Positions 28,708 to 38,702 of a DNA stretch of 64,000 nucleotides are shown piece after piece. The translations under genes were made by a program, and so were the position numbers. Where the stretch lies: contig CAKUFW010000001.1 of the NCBI GenBank assembly GCA_934650975.1, forward strand, positions 22,564 to 86,563. The letters are read 5' to 3'. The notes beneath the pieces are model-generated. The model was not told where the DNA came from, did no database searches, and saw only the letters and a list, made by a program, of their open reading frames with translations. Within the stretch, counting starts at the first letter, position 1. Every line of letters begins with the position of its first letter. The stretch comes from an uncultured Collinsella sp. (GTDB lineage: Bacteria; Actinomycetota; Coriobacteriia; Coriobacteriales; Coriobacteriaceae).

Positions 28708-29341
28708 CTGGTGCGCAACGCCGCCGGCAACGCGCCGACCGGGCAGAAGAGGGGGGCCGTGCTGGGTATCCTGAAGGCCGTGTTCGCCGAGCGCGACCCC
28801 GAGCTGGTTCGCGAGCTCTACCAGCTGGCCATCGGGTAGATCGAGGGCTTCTGCCCCAAGGGCGCCGAGGTGCTGGAAGAGGTCGAGGCTGGCGTCCTAG
28901 CCTACCTGGACTTCCCCTGCGGGCACCACGTCAGGCTGCGCACCAACAACGTGCAGGAACGCGCCAACCGCGAGCTCAAGCGCCGCAACCGCGTGGTGCA
29001 GTTCTTCCCCCATCAGGAAGTCGCTCATCAGGATGATGGGCGCCGTGTTCTCGGAGATGGACGAGGACTGGGCGGGCCGCCGGTGGTTCAGCGACGAGTC
29101 CATGGGAAGGGCACGTGGAGGGCGCGAAGGTGAACGCACCCGCGCCCGCCTACGGGGGCACCGCCGCAGAGCATGCGGCCAGGATCATCGTGCTCGTCGT
29201 GGCCGACAACCCGATTCCCGGCAGGAAGGCGGTGTGACATGGGCTAGAATGACGGCATTCTAGGTGATTCTCGGTTCCTCGGGCAGCCTGTGGCTACCCG
29301 AGGAACCGAGAATCACACCATCATTCATTCACGACACTACC
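28685..29341 (+). mobile_element. IS256-family (mutator) transposase remnant with right end
   Basis: Fragments in three frames rebuild the C-terminal half of an IS256-type transposase: GCIVHLVRNAAGN, then a TAG stop (28837-28839), then IEGFCPKGAEVLEEV and VRLRTNNVQERANRELKRRNRVVQFFPHQE in the same frame; a shift near 29020 to MMGAVFSEMDEDWAGRRWF; and a shift near 29110 to AEHAARIIVLVVADNPIPGRKAV ending at 29235-29237. NNxxERxNRExKRR is diagnostic. The 5' half with two catalytic acids is missing. The right terminal repeat GACACTACC (29333-29341) matches the end at 13776. The element separates the truncated IS110 gene from an unrecognised gene. Confidence 0.82.
29264..29316. repeat. Perfect 20-bp inverted repeat (long hairpin)
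   Basis: The left arm at 29264-29283 (starts GTGATTCTCGG) and the right arm at 29297-29316 (ends CCGAGAATCAC) are exact reverse complements. The 13-base loop contains a further AGCC/GGCT pairing, giving a near-continuous 24-bp stem. It sits between the transposase stop and the outer terminal repeat of the IS256 remnant. There is no U-tract, so it is not a standard terminator. The other copy of this IS end (13776-13834) lacks it, so it was added here or lost there. Confidence 0.85.
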
Positions 29342-29826
29342 GATTGGACTGCGCCTTGGACATTTTCTCGTACGCAAAAAGGTATCGAAATGGCGACACA
29401 AGTTCGGTTAGAAGATTCTTATCGCAAAACCGCATAAGAGGCGCAATTCTTTCTGGGAATGATTGGGATATACCCGAAGGTGCTAAAGTCGAGTATAAAC
29501 CGCGCACTCGAAAAATCAGCACGTACGAAGATAATATTGCCGACATTCTTAAAGCATTATATGGGAATTGGTACATAGATGCCGGCGTTTTATGCTTGAC
29601 CGACGAAGACTATAACGACAGAGTTGCGCTCTTGCGTGAGATTGGTTACGTGACAGATGCTTCTAAGCCGTGTGATGGAATAACTTCAACTGGGCTTGCG
29701 CTCACGTCAGAAGGATTAGTGGCATCCTCTCAAAGAAAGAACCAGCTTTTGAAAATGTATAAAGCCACTCTCGAGTCAGTGTCAGAGGGAGTTACAAAAG
29801 CTATGCTAGAAAACGGAGTGGCTTAA
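29290..29826 (+). CDS. Unrecognised protein, probably 5'-truncated by IS256
   Basis: 178 codons, of which the first 17 or so lie inside the hairpin and terminal repeat of the IS256 remnant, so the native N-terminus is lost and any start is adventitious. From about 29341 it reads LDCALDIFSYAKRYRNGDTSSV, later EGAKVEYKPRTRKISTYEDN, LKALYGNWYIDAG and a helical Lys/Glu-rich C-terminus. Composition and the absence of stops suggest it was a real protein. I recognise no family. Whether it is expressed is doubtful because no Shine-Dalgarno is visible. Confidence 0.4.
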   Translation: MATRGTENHTIIHSRHYRLDCALDIFSYAKRYRNGDTSSVRRFLSQNRIRGAILSGNDWDIPEGAKVEYKPRTRKISTYEDNIADILKALYGNWYIDAGVLCLTDEDYNDRVALLREIGYVTDASKPCDGITSTGLALTSEGLVASSQRKNQLLKMYKATLESVSEGVTKAMLENGVA

Positions 29827-29904
29827 TTTCGAAATCGGGTTATCGAAATCAGCATTTCAGCAGCCTTTCAACACAGTTCTTTGGCAAAAGATTGTAGAAC
29901 TCCT

Positions 29905-30580
29905 TTATTCTGTAAAGACCACGATCCCTGAATTCCACGTCTGGTACGAGCAAGTGGCGAAGGCAATGAGCTGGTTTTCATCGGATGGTGTTTCGAGAAT
30001 CAGGTCTGTGCTTGTAAGGTGCTCGTTCGGCTTCAACTCTTCGTCCAGCACGAGCCTTTCTCTGCTGGCGTTCACTATATCGACGACAACCGGCTTCAAG
30101 CAAAGCGTTTCGGCATCCCTTCAGTGGATGATGATCTCGTTACGTTCTTGGGCGTAGGTCTCATCGATGAAGTTTGCGATGTCCGCGAATACACTGCCGT
30201 CGGACATGTGGTGCCCGCAGACGATGACGAAAGATGACTCCAGCGTGCATTCGCAGTCGATGTAGTACGTGCCATATGCGCCTTGCCTCATTGCATCCCT
30301 GTAAAGGGTAAAGATAGGCATTGGGGGCATCAGGTGTTGCCTGTACGATTGGCACCTGGGTCGAGGTTCCCGGAACCTCGACCAGACGATCAATTCGTCG
30401 GGGGAACTCGTCCCAGGCAATTTGCCTCTCGGTGGCCATGACTTCATCCTCGATGTCGAATGCCTCTGCGATGTCAGGCCTTTCCTCTTCAGGTGTCGTC
30501 AGGTAGGTTACAGGCGCCTTGAAGGCTATGCTCAGAGCTATCACGCTCAGAATTCCCGTTATCTTCTTCAGTCTTCTCAT
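29905..30580 (-). pseudogene. Class B sortase, inactivated
   Basis: From ATG 30580 (AAGGAG upstream) the frame gives an N-terminal membrane helix (LKKITGILSVIALSIAF), then LVEVPGTSTQVPIVQATPD, the start of a sortase B fold. A frameshift near 30300-30310 is needed to continue YRDAMRQGAYGTYYIDCEC and FVIVCGHHMSDGSVFADIANF, where GHxM.DGSVF carries the catalytic His. An in-frame TGA at 30121-30123 precedes the last segment, LIAFATCSYQTWNSGIVVF, with the catalytic Cys in TCSY; the Arg expected next (as in RIVV) is Gly. Sortases anchor surface proteins to the wall; with a frameshift, a stop and the missing Arg this gene is dead. Confidence 0.82.
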
Positions 30581-30782
30581 ACCCGTCTCCTTGTAGAGGG
30601 AGCAGGCCGCGATCGACCCGCTCTTGGTCTTTGCCGCACGATCATTCCGCACGGCATTTCCTATAAGTTCTTAGCTGCCAGCTAAGATTCTTCGAACCCC
30701 GACTGCTAGGCAGGCTCCTTAAACTTCTTAATAAAAGTAGTGACTACGCGTTCATTTCGTTTCGCACGATTATTCAGAGCCC

Positions 30783-31463
30783 TTGAGGGTCATAGACGAG
30801 GAGTACGACGGTGATTATGATGACACCGATCTTCGCTCCTTGCTAGCTGACAGGCATCCGGATGATGCGGACTTGTTGAGCGCTTCATATACGGACGGAG
30901 TCTTGGTGTTCGATTATGAGCCGCAGGCCGCGGGAAGGTCTGGGTCTGGGCAGTTCGACCCCGAAAGGCTCCTGCGATTTGCCACGGCTTTCTCTAACAG
31001 CACGGATTCCGGAAAGCTTTTGCTCAACTATCCTATGTTGGAGTCTTGGAAGAACTTCAGGTGCGTTGACGATGAGGATTATCTCTCGAGTGCCGTTGAG
31101 GTTGATAATCTTGCTGAGTGGTCTTACAAAACACTTGTGAACGAGAGGAGGACCCGATTCGATAGTCCTGAACAGTTGGGACCGTTCGACATGGCTGGCA
31201 ATATCGGAATGAACGTGGCGAAAATGCAGCACATCCTTGAAGGTCTTTCCTTCGAGGATTCAGTGCTTCACGAGCGAGTCCCTGTGCTGTCTGACGCTTA
31301 TTTTGTATCCTGGCTCTTTGATCTGCTCGTATATCAAAACCGACAGTTAGCAGACAGCGGGAGAGTGTATATCTGCAATACGTGCTTGTTCTTCGCCCTT
31401 GAAAACTTGCCGAGCGCGGTGGACCAAATATGGTCAAAATGGTTGGAGTCTTGTAGTTCGTAA
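30783..31463 (+). CDS. Hypothetical acidic protein
   Basis: 226 residues from a TTG at 30783. The frame stays open upstream to about 30744 without a better start, so the 5' end is uncertain and could be truncated. The N-terminus is very acidic (DEEYDGDYDDTDLRSLL). The rest is a mixed helical protein with segments such as LLNYPMLESWKNFRCV, FDMAGNIGMNVAKMQHIL and WLFDLLVYQNRQLADSG. No signal peptide, membrane helix or catalytic motif is seen and I do not recognise the family. It lies alone between the broken sortase and the rhamnose operon. Confidence 0.5.
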   Translation: MRVIDEEYDGDYDDTDLRSLLADRHPDDADLLSASYTDGVLVFDYEPQAAGRSGSGQFDPERLLRFATAFSNSTDSGKLLLNYPMLESWKNFRCVDDEDYLSSAVEVDNLAEWSYKTLVNERRTRFDSPEQLGPFDMAGNIGMNVAKMQHILEGLSFEDSVLHERVPVLSDAYFVSWLFDLLVYQNRQLADSGRVYICNTCLFFALENLPSAVDQIWSKWLESCSS

Positions 31464-31519
31464 GGACGTGAACCAATGAGACTGTATGCTTGGCTTTCCT
31501 CGTCCTTCTTTTGTGCAGC

Positions 31520-31550
31520 TTCGCAGCCCGCGTGCCCTCTCGCGTATACT
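31520..31550 (+). promoter_or_regulatory. Putative promoter of the rfb operon
   Basis: A -10 TATACT at 31545-31550 lies 40 bases upstream of the rfbA ATG, with a weak -35 TTCGCA at 31520-31525 and a 19-base spacer. The -10 is convincing, the -35 less so. Confidence 0.4.
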
Positions 31551-31589
31551 GAAAACAATTGTGAACGCCCAACTCTGGAGGTCCAACCT

Positions 31590-32492
31590 ATGAAGGGCAT
31601 TATCCTCGCGGGTGGCTCGGGCACGCGCCTGTACCCGCTCACGCTCGTCACCAGCAAGCAGCTGCTGCCGGTCTACGACAAGCCCATGATCTACTACCCG
31701 CTGTCCACCCTCATGCTGGCTGGTATCCGGGACATCCTGGTCATCTCTACGCCCGCCGACCTGCCCAACTTCCAGCGCCTGCTGGGCGACGGTTCCCGCT
31801 TCGGCGTGAACCTCTCCTACGCCGAGCAGCCCTCGCCCGACGGCCTGGCCCAGGCCTTCATAATCGGCGAGGAGTTCATCGACGGCGAACCCTGCGCGCT
31901 CGTCCTCGGCGACAATATCTTCTACGGTAACGGCCTGTCCCGCCATCTCAAGCGCGCCGTGGAGGCCGCCGAGCGCGAGGGCGGCGCCACCGTCTTCGGT
32001 TACCACGTGGACGATCCCGAGCGCTTCGGCGTGGTGGAGTTCGATAAGGATTTCAACGCCGTCTCCATCGAGGAGAAGCCCACGCACCCCAAGAGCTCCT
32101 ACGCCGTCACCGGCCTGTACTTCTACGACGGCCGCGTGACCGAGATGGCGAAGAAAGTGAAGCCGAGCGCCCGCGGCGAGCTGGAGATCACCACCCTCAA
32201 CCAGATGTACCTGGATGACGGCTCCCTCTCCGTGGTGACCCTCGGCCGCGGCTACGCCTGGCTGGACACCGGCACCATGGAGTCGCTCTACGAGGCCTCC
32301 GAGTTCGTGCGCTCGGTGGAACGCGCACAGGACCTGCCCGTGTCCGTGCCCGAGGAGATCGCCTGGGAGAACGGCTGGATAGACACGCCGGCCCTCGAGG
32401 CGGCCGCCGAGGCCTACGGCAAGTCCGTCTACGGCGGGCACCTGAAGCAGGTCGCCGCCGGCGCCATCAACTCCAGGAATATCGACTACTAG
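31590..32492 (+). CDS. rfbA: Glucose-1-phosphate thymidylyltransferase
   Basis: 300 residues, normal for RfbA/Rml[19 protein letters not shown] is the nucleotidyltransferase signature loop, followed by [18 protein letters not shown] and VLGDNIFYG. The enzyme joins glucose-1-phosphate to dTTP, the first step of dTDP-L-rhamnose synthesis in the cytoplasm. The ATG at 31590 has a GGAGG site; a longer in-frame extension to 31476 does not resemble the family. It opens a three-gene operon with rfbB and a fused rfbC-rfbD, 18 bases from the next gene. Third codon positions are strikingly GC-rich compared with the glycosyltransferase genes to the left, suggesting strong codon selection or a different origin. 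Confidence 0.96.
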   Translation: MKGIILAGGSGTRLYPLTLVTSKQLLPVYDKPMIYYPLSTLMLAGIRDILVISTPADLPNFQRLLGDGSRFGVNLSYAEQPSPDGLAQAFIIGEEFIDGEPCALVLGDNIFYGNGLSRHLKRAVEAAEREGGATVFGYHVDDPERFGVVEFDKDFNAVSIEEKPTHPKSSYAVTGLYFYDGRVTEMAKKVKPSARGELEITTLNQMYLDDGSLSVVTLGRGYAWLDTGTMESLYEASEFVRSVERAQDLPVSVPEEIAWENGWIDTPALEAAAEAYGKSVYGGHLKQVAAGAINSRNIDY

Positions 32493-32498
32493 GAATAG

Positions 32499-33530
<1,032 letters not shown>

Positions 33531-33693
33531 GTTATCACTGATCGAGGGCGCCGTCGCGAACTGATCTCGACGGCGCTCGTGCACGCGAGACGCCTTCTCG
33601 GCCCGTGCACGGTGCGCTCCCTTGCGGACATGGGGATGATTCCGGGGGGAGCTCGCCGTGCACGGGCCCGGGCTTTGGAAAGGAACGGACCTC

Positions 33694-35181
33694 ATGGCAG
33701 AATTCGACTTCGAGAAGCAGCTCACCGTAACCGAGACCGGCATCCCCGGGCTCAAGGTGGTGGAGCTCCCCGTCCACGGCGACAACCGCGGCTGGTTCAA
33801 GGAGAACTGGCAGCGCGAGAAGATGGTGGCCGCGGGCATCCCCGACCTCCGCTTCGTGCAGAACAACATCTCCTTCAACGACAACAGGGCCGTCACGCGC
33901 GGCATCCACGCCGAGCCCTGGGACAAGTTCATCTCCGTGGCCACGGGCTCGGTCTTCGGCGCGTGGGTGGACCTCCGTCCCGGCGCGGGCTTCGGCAAGG
34001 TCTTCACCTGCACGCTGGACCCCTCGCGCGCCATCTTCGTGCCGCGCGGCGTCGGCAACTCCTACCAGGCGCTGGAGGACGGCACCGCCTACACCTACCT
34101 GGTGGACGCCCACTGGTCCCTCGAGCTCAAGAAGACCTACACGTTCGTGAACCTGGCCGACCCCGAGCTCGCCATCGACTGGCCCATCCCGCTGGAGGAG
34201 TGCGAGCTCTCCGAGGCCGACAGGGCGCACCCGATGCTCGCCGACGCCCTGCCCATGGCCCCGCGCCGCACGCTCGTGACCGGCTGCAACGGCCAGCTCG
34301 GCCGTGCCGTGCGCGCCATGGCCGAGGAGCGCGGCCTCAACGACTCCTTCGACTACTGCGACATCGACACCTTCGACATGTCCGACCCGGCGGCCTACGG
34401 CAAGTACGACTGGTCGCTCTACGGCACCGTCATCAACTGCGGCGCCTACACCGCGGTGGACAGGGCCGAGACGCCCGAGGGACGCCGCGTCTGCTGGGCC
34501 GCAAACGCCACGGCCCCCGCCCTTCTCGCCCGCACCTGCGCCGAGCACGGCATCACGCTCGTGCACGTGAGCTCGGACTACGTGTTCGACGGCACGGCCG
34601 AGCTGCACACCGAGGACGAGGCGCTCTCGCCGCTCTCCGTGTACGGCCAGTCCAAGGCCGCCGGCGACCTCGCGGTGGAGGGGTGCCCCGCGCACTACAT
34701 CCTGCGCTCCAGCTGGGTCATCGGCCGCGGCCACAACTTCGTGAAGACCATGCGCGCGCTGTCCGACCGCTGCGCGAGCGCGGACGACGCCCTGGAGCGG
34801 GTCACCGTGGTGGACGACCAGGTGGGCCGCCTCACCTTCACCGAGACCATGGCGGGAGCAATCTTCCACCTGCTCGGCTACCGCGAGGGTGACATGGAGC
34901 CGACGGCCCCCGCGCCCTATGGCCTGTACAACTGCACCAACTCGGGCGAGCCCGCCAGCTGGGCCAAGATCGCCGCGATGGTGTTCGAGCGCGCCAACGG
35001 CAACGGCGGCAAGGTGGTGCCGGTCTCCACGGCCGACTACTACGCCAACGCTGCCGGCCCCATCGCTCCGCGCCCGGAGCACTCCGCGCTGGAACTCGCC
35101 AAGCTAGAGGCCACTGGCTTCAAGCCCACGGATTGGTACGCCGAGCTCGAGGCGTACATGGGCGAGCTGCTGGCTGAATAG
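33694..35181 (+). CDS. Bifunctional dTDP-4-dehydrorhamnose 3,5-epimerase / reductase (RfbC-RfbD fusion)
   Basis: 495 residues from ATG 33694 (AAAGGA upstream), covering the last two steps of dTDP-L-rhamnose synthesis in one chain. Residues 1-185 are the RfbC cupin: RGWFKENWQ, NNISFNDNRAVTRGIHAEP with the catalytic His, and a GNSYQALEDGTAYTYLV strand. After a short linker, residues about 192-495 are RfbD: NAD(P)-binding VTGCNGQLGRAV, SSDYVFDGT and the catalytic SVYGQSKAAGD. In most bacteria these are separate genes; the fusion implies direct hand-off of the unstable keto intermediate (inference). About 160 bases of GC-rich, inverted-repeat-rich leader separate it from rfbB, which may attenuate or process the transcript. 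A strong terminator follows at 35247. Confidence 0.94.
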   Translation: MAEFDFEKQLTVTETGIPGLKVVELPVHGDNRGWFKENWQREKMVAAGIPDLRFVQNNISFNDNRAVTRGIHAEPWDKFISVATGSVFGAWVDLRPGAGFGKVFTCTLDPSRAIFVPRGVGNSYQALEDGTAYTYLVDAHWSLELKKTYTFVNLADPELAIDWPIPLEECELSEADRAHPMLADALPMAPRRTLVTGCNGQLGRAVRAMAEERGLNDSFDYCDIDTFDMSDPAAYGKYDWSLYGTVINCGAYTAVDRAETPEGRRVCWAANATAPALLARTCAEHGITLVHVSSDYVFDGTAELHTEDEALSPLSVYGQSKAAGDLAVEGCPAHYILRSSWVIGRGHNFVKTMRALSDRCASADDALERVTVVDDQVGRLTFTETMAGAIFHLLGYREGDMEPTAPAPYGLYNCTNSGEPASWAKIAAMVFERANGNGGKVVPVSTADYYANAAGPIAPRPEHSALELAKLEATGFKPTDWYAELEAYMGELLAE

Positions 35182-35246
35182 CCAATACCTGCACGTCCAC
35201 TTAACTAGGTTCAGTTGACGTGGGCCAAGATAATCGCTGCGTGTTG

Positions 35247-35281
35247 AATGGAGCCCATTTCGGTGGGCTCCATTCTTTTTT
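35247..35281 (+). terminator. Rho-independent terminator of the rfb operon
   Basis: An 11-bp perfect stem, AATGGAGCCCA (35247-35257) and TGGGCTCCATT (35264-35274), with loop TTTCGG, followed by CTTTTTT. It lies 66 bases after the fused gene's stop and ahead of a convergent gene. Confidence 0.92.
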
Positions 35282-35339
35282 ATGTCTGCTATTTCCGCCA
35301 AGTCAATCGACGAGTCCGCGGCATCGCCGTGCCGCGCAT

Positions 35340-37349
35340 CTATCCCAAGATGCGATGCTTGATACTCGAAAGAACCCCTCGGATGTAGATCCGTTTGGCC
35401 TTGGCATCATCATCTCGCTCGATATCGAGGCGCGGATAGCCGCTCGTGTACTCTACGTTTGGATTCGCGAGTACGTCTTTGCGCATGGTGGGGAACCGCA
35501 GCCAGAGCTCGGCAAGGCCCGTGGCGCTTCCGTAGATAGCGTTGAGGTTTGCGGCTGCTACGTAGGCGCTGCCGTGGGTGGTGGCGCGCGCATGAGGGGT
35601 GCCGAGGACGAGCTTGTCTTGCTGGCGCAGGAGGAACGAGAGCTCCATTACCTCGGTTTGGAGGTTCCCGTATTCGTGGAGTCGATCGATCAAGGCTTCG
35701 AGGTCGCTGCGTCGGATCATGAAGAGATCGGGACTTGCGACCGAGAAGTTGCATGTTGCCTCTGCAAGGCCGTTGTAGCCGCCGCCCATGTTGTCCGTGA
35801 AGTTGCGGTTGGGGGCAACGGGGGTTCCATCCGCAAGGAGCACGGTGCCCGCTTGGGCGATGAGGCCGTCGGGATAGAAAAGCTTGGGAGATACGATGCC
35901 TACTTCTGCTCGGCAGAAGTAGGACGCCGTGGTTGCGATGCAGCTCTCGTCGTCGAGCTCGATCATGTCGGTTGCGAAGGCGATGAGGTCTGTATCCAGG
36001 GTTTCGAGTACCTCTTGCGTCGCCGCCTTGAGGCTCGCGGGGTTCAGGATGATGCTCGTACTCGAGATGCCGCGCACACTGCCAACAGATTTAGACAAGC
36101 GCGCCGTGTCTTGCGTGTTGTTGCTCAGAATGGCTAAACCCACGCGTGGAGGGCGCGATGCTTTCTTGTAATCCACGTGGTACACACAGGAATTATGGGT
36201 TTCTGAAACGTGAGTTTCGATGCCCCGGCGCGAGAAATGGTTCTCCAACGCCGTGGCTCCGGCAAGAACGGCGTAGGGCTTGGACTCCATGACGCCGCCG
36301 TTGGTGGAGCCGGCGTGCACGCGCCAGTGATAGAGCACCTCGGGAATGTGGCAGATGCAGCGGGCGTGCTCCACGGCCTTGAGGGAGAGGTCGTAGTCCT
36401 GAGCTCCGGAGACTTCGTCGGGCGAGAGCTCGACACGATCCAGGATGTAGCGGCTCACCATGAGCATGTGCACCATGTAGTTGTGTGAGTAGAGCAGGTC
36501 GCGGTTGAAGTCGGGCTTGAATCTCGGGGCGTAGCCGACAGAGTCGTCTTCCTCGAAGTTGTCCTCGTCGCAGTAGAAGAGGTCTGCGTCCGGATGCTCG
36601 GTGGCGAATGCCATGTAACGCTCGAGCACATAGGGGGAGAGCGTGTCGTCGTGATCGGCAAAGGCAACATAGTCACCGGCTGCCTGTTTGATTCCGATGT
36701 TTGTGTTGCCGGCGATACCCAGGTTCTTGGGAAAGTCGATGGTCTTGATGCGTTGATCGGTGTAGGTAGCGAGAACCTCTTGCATGCCCTCGTTCTCGGG
36801 ACTGGCGTTTACCAGCACGAGCTCCCAGTTGGTGTAGGTTTGCGCCACCACCGAGTCGATCATATCGCGCAGGTAGGGAAGCGGCGTGTTGAAGAGTGGG
36901 CAGATGATGCTCACGAGCGGGTGGAAGTCTTGGGGGATGGAGCCTTTCGGCAGGGGCTGGGGCTTGGGGTAGCTTGCGTACGCGCCGTCGATGCTGGGAT
37001 TCACCATGTCGAGGTCGCGGCGGATACGCATGCGCTCGCGGCGGCGACCCGTCATGGTATCGAGCGACATGCCCTGATAGGTGAGGGTGAAGTTGGCGGT
37101 GGAGCCGGTGGTGAGAATGGACAGGATGGGCGCGCGTCCGGGCGCTTGGGGCTCCAGGATGTAGAAGCGGGTGTGTGTATCCACGGCGAGCGGAGAGCCG
37201 TTCTTGCCGGCGAGGGCAAAGTCCGCGGGGCTGGGAAGCTGCACGTCCGTGCCGGCGCCGCAGCCGTGAAGCTCGGCGCGGTAGACAACGTGGCCGTGCT
37301 CGGCTTCGAAAACCTGGGAGATGCTGGCGGTTAAGGGCGATGCGGCCAT
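35340..37349 (-). CDS. Multidomain GT2 glycosyltransferase (rhamnosyltransferase-like)
   Basis: 669 residues. Residues 1-135 form a strand-rich extra domain without a known motif. Residues about 140-380 are a GT2 catalytic domain: HPLVSIICPLFNTPLPYLRDMI, KNLGIAGNTNIGIKQAAGDYV and the metal site FADHDDTLSP. A second GT2-like half (about 395-640) has GIVSPKLFYPDGLIAQAGTV, a segment characteristic of O-antigen and rhamnan transferases of the WbbL type. The neighbouring dTDP-rhamnose operon makes rhamnose the likely donor (inference). It ends against the rfb terminator and its start diverges from the next GT2 gene across about 215 bases. Confidence 0.87.
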   Translation of the reverse strand: MAASPLTASISQVFEAEHGHVVYRAELHGCGAGTDVQLPSPADFALAGKNGSPLAVDTHTRFYILEPQAPGRAPILSILTTGSTANFTLTYQGMSLDTMTGRRRERMRIRRDLDMVNPSIDGAYASYPKPQPLPKGSIPQDFHPLVSIICPLFNTPLPYLRDMIDSVVAQTYTNWELVLVNASPENEGMQEVLATYTDQRIKTIDFPKNLGIAGNTNIGIKQAAGDYVAFADHDDTLSPYVLERYMAFATEHPDADLFYCDEDNFEEDDSVGYAPRFKPDFNRDLLYSHNYMVHMLMVSRYILDRVELSPDEVSGAQDYDLSLKAVEHARCICHIPEVLYHWRVHAGSTNGGVMESKPYAVLAGATALENHFSRRGIETHVSETHNSCVYHVDYKKASRPPRVGLAILSNNTQDTARLSKSVGSVRGISSTSIILNPASLKAATQEVLETLDTDLIAFATDMIELDDESCIATTASYFCRAEVGIVSPKLFYPDGLIAQAGTVLLADGTPVAPNRNFTDNMGGGYNGLAEATCNFSVASPDLFMIRRSDLEALIDRLHEYGNLQTEVMELSFLLRQQDKLVLGTPHARATTHGSAYVAAANLNAIYGSATGLAELWLRFPTMRKDVLANPNVEYTSGYPRLDIERDDDAKAKRIYIRGVLSSIKHRILG

Positions 37350-37565
37350 GTGTGTATCCGATCTGTGAGCGTGCGAGAGGCGTCGTTGCGGGGTTCTTGC
37401 TCAAGGTCGTGAGGTTCCCGCTTCTTGGCGCCGAGGTTTGATAATTCGTGTCAAATGATAGCAAAGGGGAGAGTATGCGGGGCTTCCTTGGTATTCTTGT
37501 TCAGATAAGAATGCGGCCAGGTGCTCGATGAGCTTTGCCGCAGCGTTCCTGAAAGGTCGTCCTGC

Positions 37566-38702
37566 ATGAAATCCGACGCTTCCGCGCTCGTTTCCGTCAT
37601 CATTCCCGTGTGCAACGTGGAGAAGTACCTGGCCCAGTGCCTGGATAGCATCTGCTCCCAAACACATCGTGAGCTGGAGATCATCTGTCTGAATGATGGA
37701 TCCAAGGACGGCTCCCTCGGCATTCTTCGTGAATTTGAGGCGCGCGATTCGCGCGTTGTGGTGGTGGACAAGCCCAACGAGGGCTATGGCGCCACGTGCA
37801 ACCGTGGCCTGGAGATGGCCCATGGCGAGTGGGTTTCCATCATCGAGCCGGATGACTGGATCGATCCCGCCATGTACCGGTGCATGCTCGAGCGTGCGGC
37901 CATGGTGGATGGCCCCGTGGACATCGTCAAGTGTCCGTGGATCGATGTGCACGACTGGGATGACCCTTCAGCGCAGTACGAGCAGCAGTGCGTGTTGGCG
38001 CACCGTCTGCCCAATACCACGCGCCCCGTGACCCTGGCCGACCTGCCCATCATGGTGGAGCAGCATCCCAGCATCTGGAGCGCCATCTACCGTCGCGACT
38101 TCTTGAACGAGTGCGATATCCGCTTCGTGCCGTACCCGGGTGCCGGCTGGGCGGACAACCCGTTCCTTATCGAGTCGTTCTGCCAGGCCAAGGCAATCAT
38201 GACGTTTGACGAGGCGTTCTACCACTACCGCTGCGATCTGCCCGGCGCTACGTACAACCACAAGAAGGACGCGGCCGTTGCCCTGCCGTTCGACCGCTGG
38301 TGCGACATGACGGATATCCTCGAACGTCTGAACGTGACGGATCGTGGAATTCTCGAGGCGCACTACATGCGCGGCTTCAACTACATCCACGGCGGAATCG
38401 TGGACGATGGCTGGGAGAACCCCATTGTGCAGGACGGCGCACGCCGCGTGTTCTCGCGCATGGATACCGACATCGTGCTCGGACACCCCAAGCTCTCGCC
38501 CAAGCGCAAGCGCTTCTACTTGGAGCAGATGGGTATTGCCGGCCGCCGCGTGTCGGTGTGGCCGCGCGTGAAGTACTTCGCAAGCGAGGCTTGCTTCTTC
38601 GTGAAGAGCAATGGCGTTCGCGGCCTGCTGCGCAAGGTCGGTGGTTTCGCGAACGGCAAGGCCATCGCCGCCCGTCGAGCCAAGGAGAACGCAAAGGGGT
38701 AG
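37566..38702 (+). CDS. Glycosyltransferase family 2
   Basis: 378 residues from ATG 37566, chosen because AAAGG lies 9 bases upstream; a longer frame to 37521 has no site. ALVSVIIPVCNVEKYLAQCLDSICSQT, LNDGSKDGSL and IIEPDDWIDP show the GT2 core with EPDD at the metal site. Later segments (WSAIYRRDFLNECDIRF and a GAGWADNPFLI loop) are typical of capsule transferases of the EpsH/CpsI group. It precedes the ABC exporter genes on the same strand with a 208-base gap. Sugar specificity is unknown. Confidence 0.88.
   Translation: MKSDASALVSVIIPVCNVEKYLAQCLDSICSQTHRELEIICLNDGSKDGSLGILREFEARDSRVVVVDKPNEGYGATCNRGLEMAHGEWVSIIEPDDWIDPAMYRCMLERAAMVDGPVDIVKCPWIDVHDWDDPSAQYEQQCVLAHRLPNTTRPVTLADLPIMVEQHPSIWSAIYRRDFLNECDIRFVPYPGAGWADNPFLIESFCQAKAIMTFDEAFYHYRCDLPGATYNHKKDAAVALPFDRWCDMTDILERLNVTDRGILEAHYMRGFNYIHGGIVDDGWENPIVQDGARRVFSRMDTDIVLGHPKLSPKRKRFYLEQMGIAGRRVSVWPRVKYFASEACFFVKSNGVRGLLRKVGGFANGKAIAARRAKENAKG

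Noticed and set aside
29264-29316. Palindrome as a rho-independent terminator
   Set aside because: No U-tract follows on either strand and it lies inside an IS end, so it is listed as a repeat.
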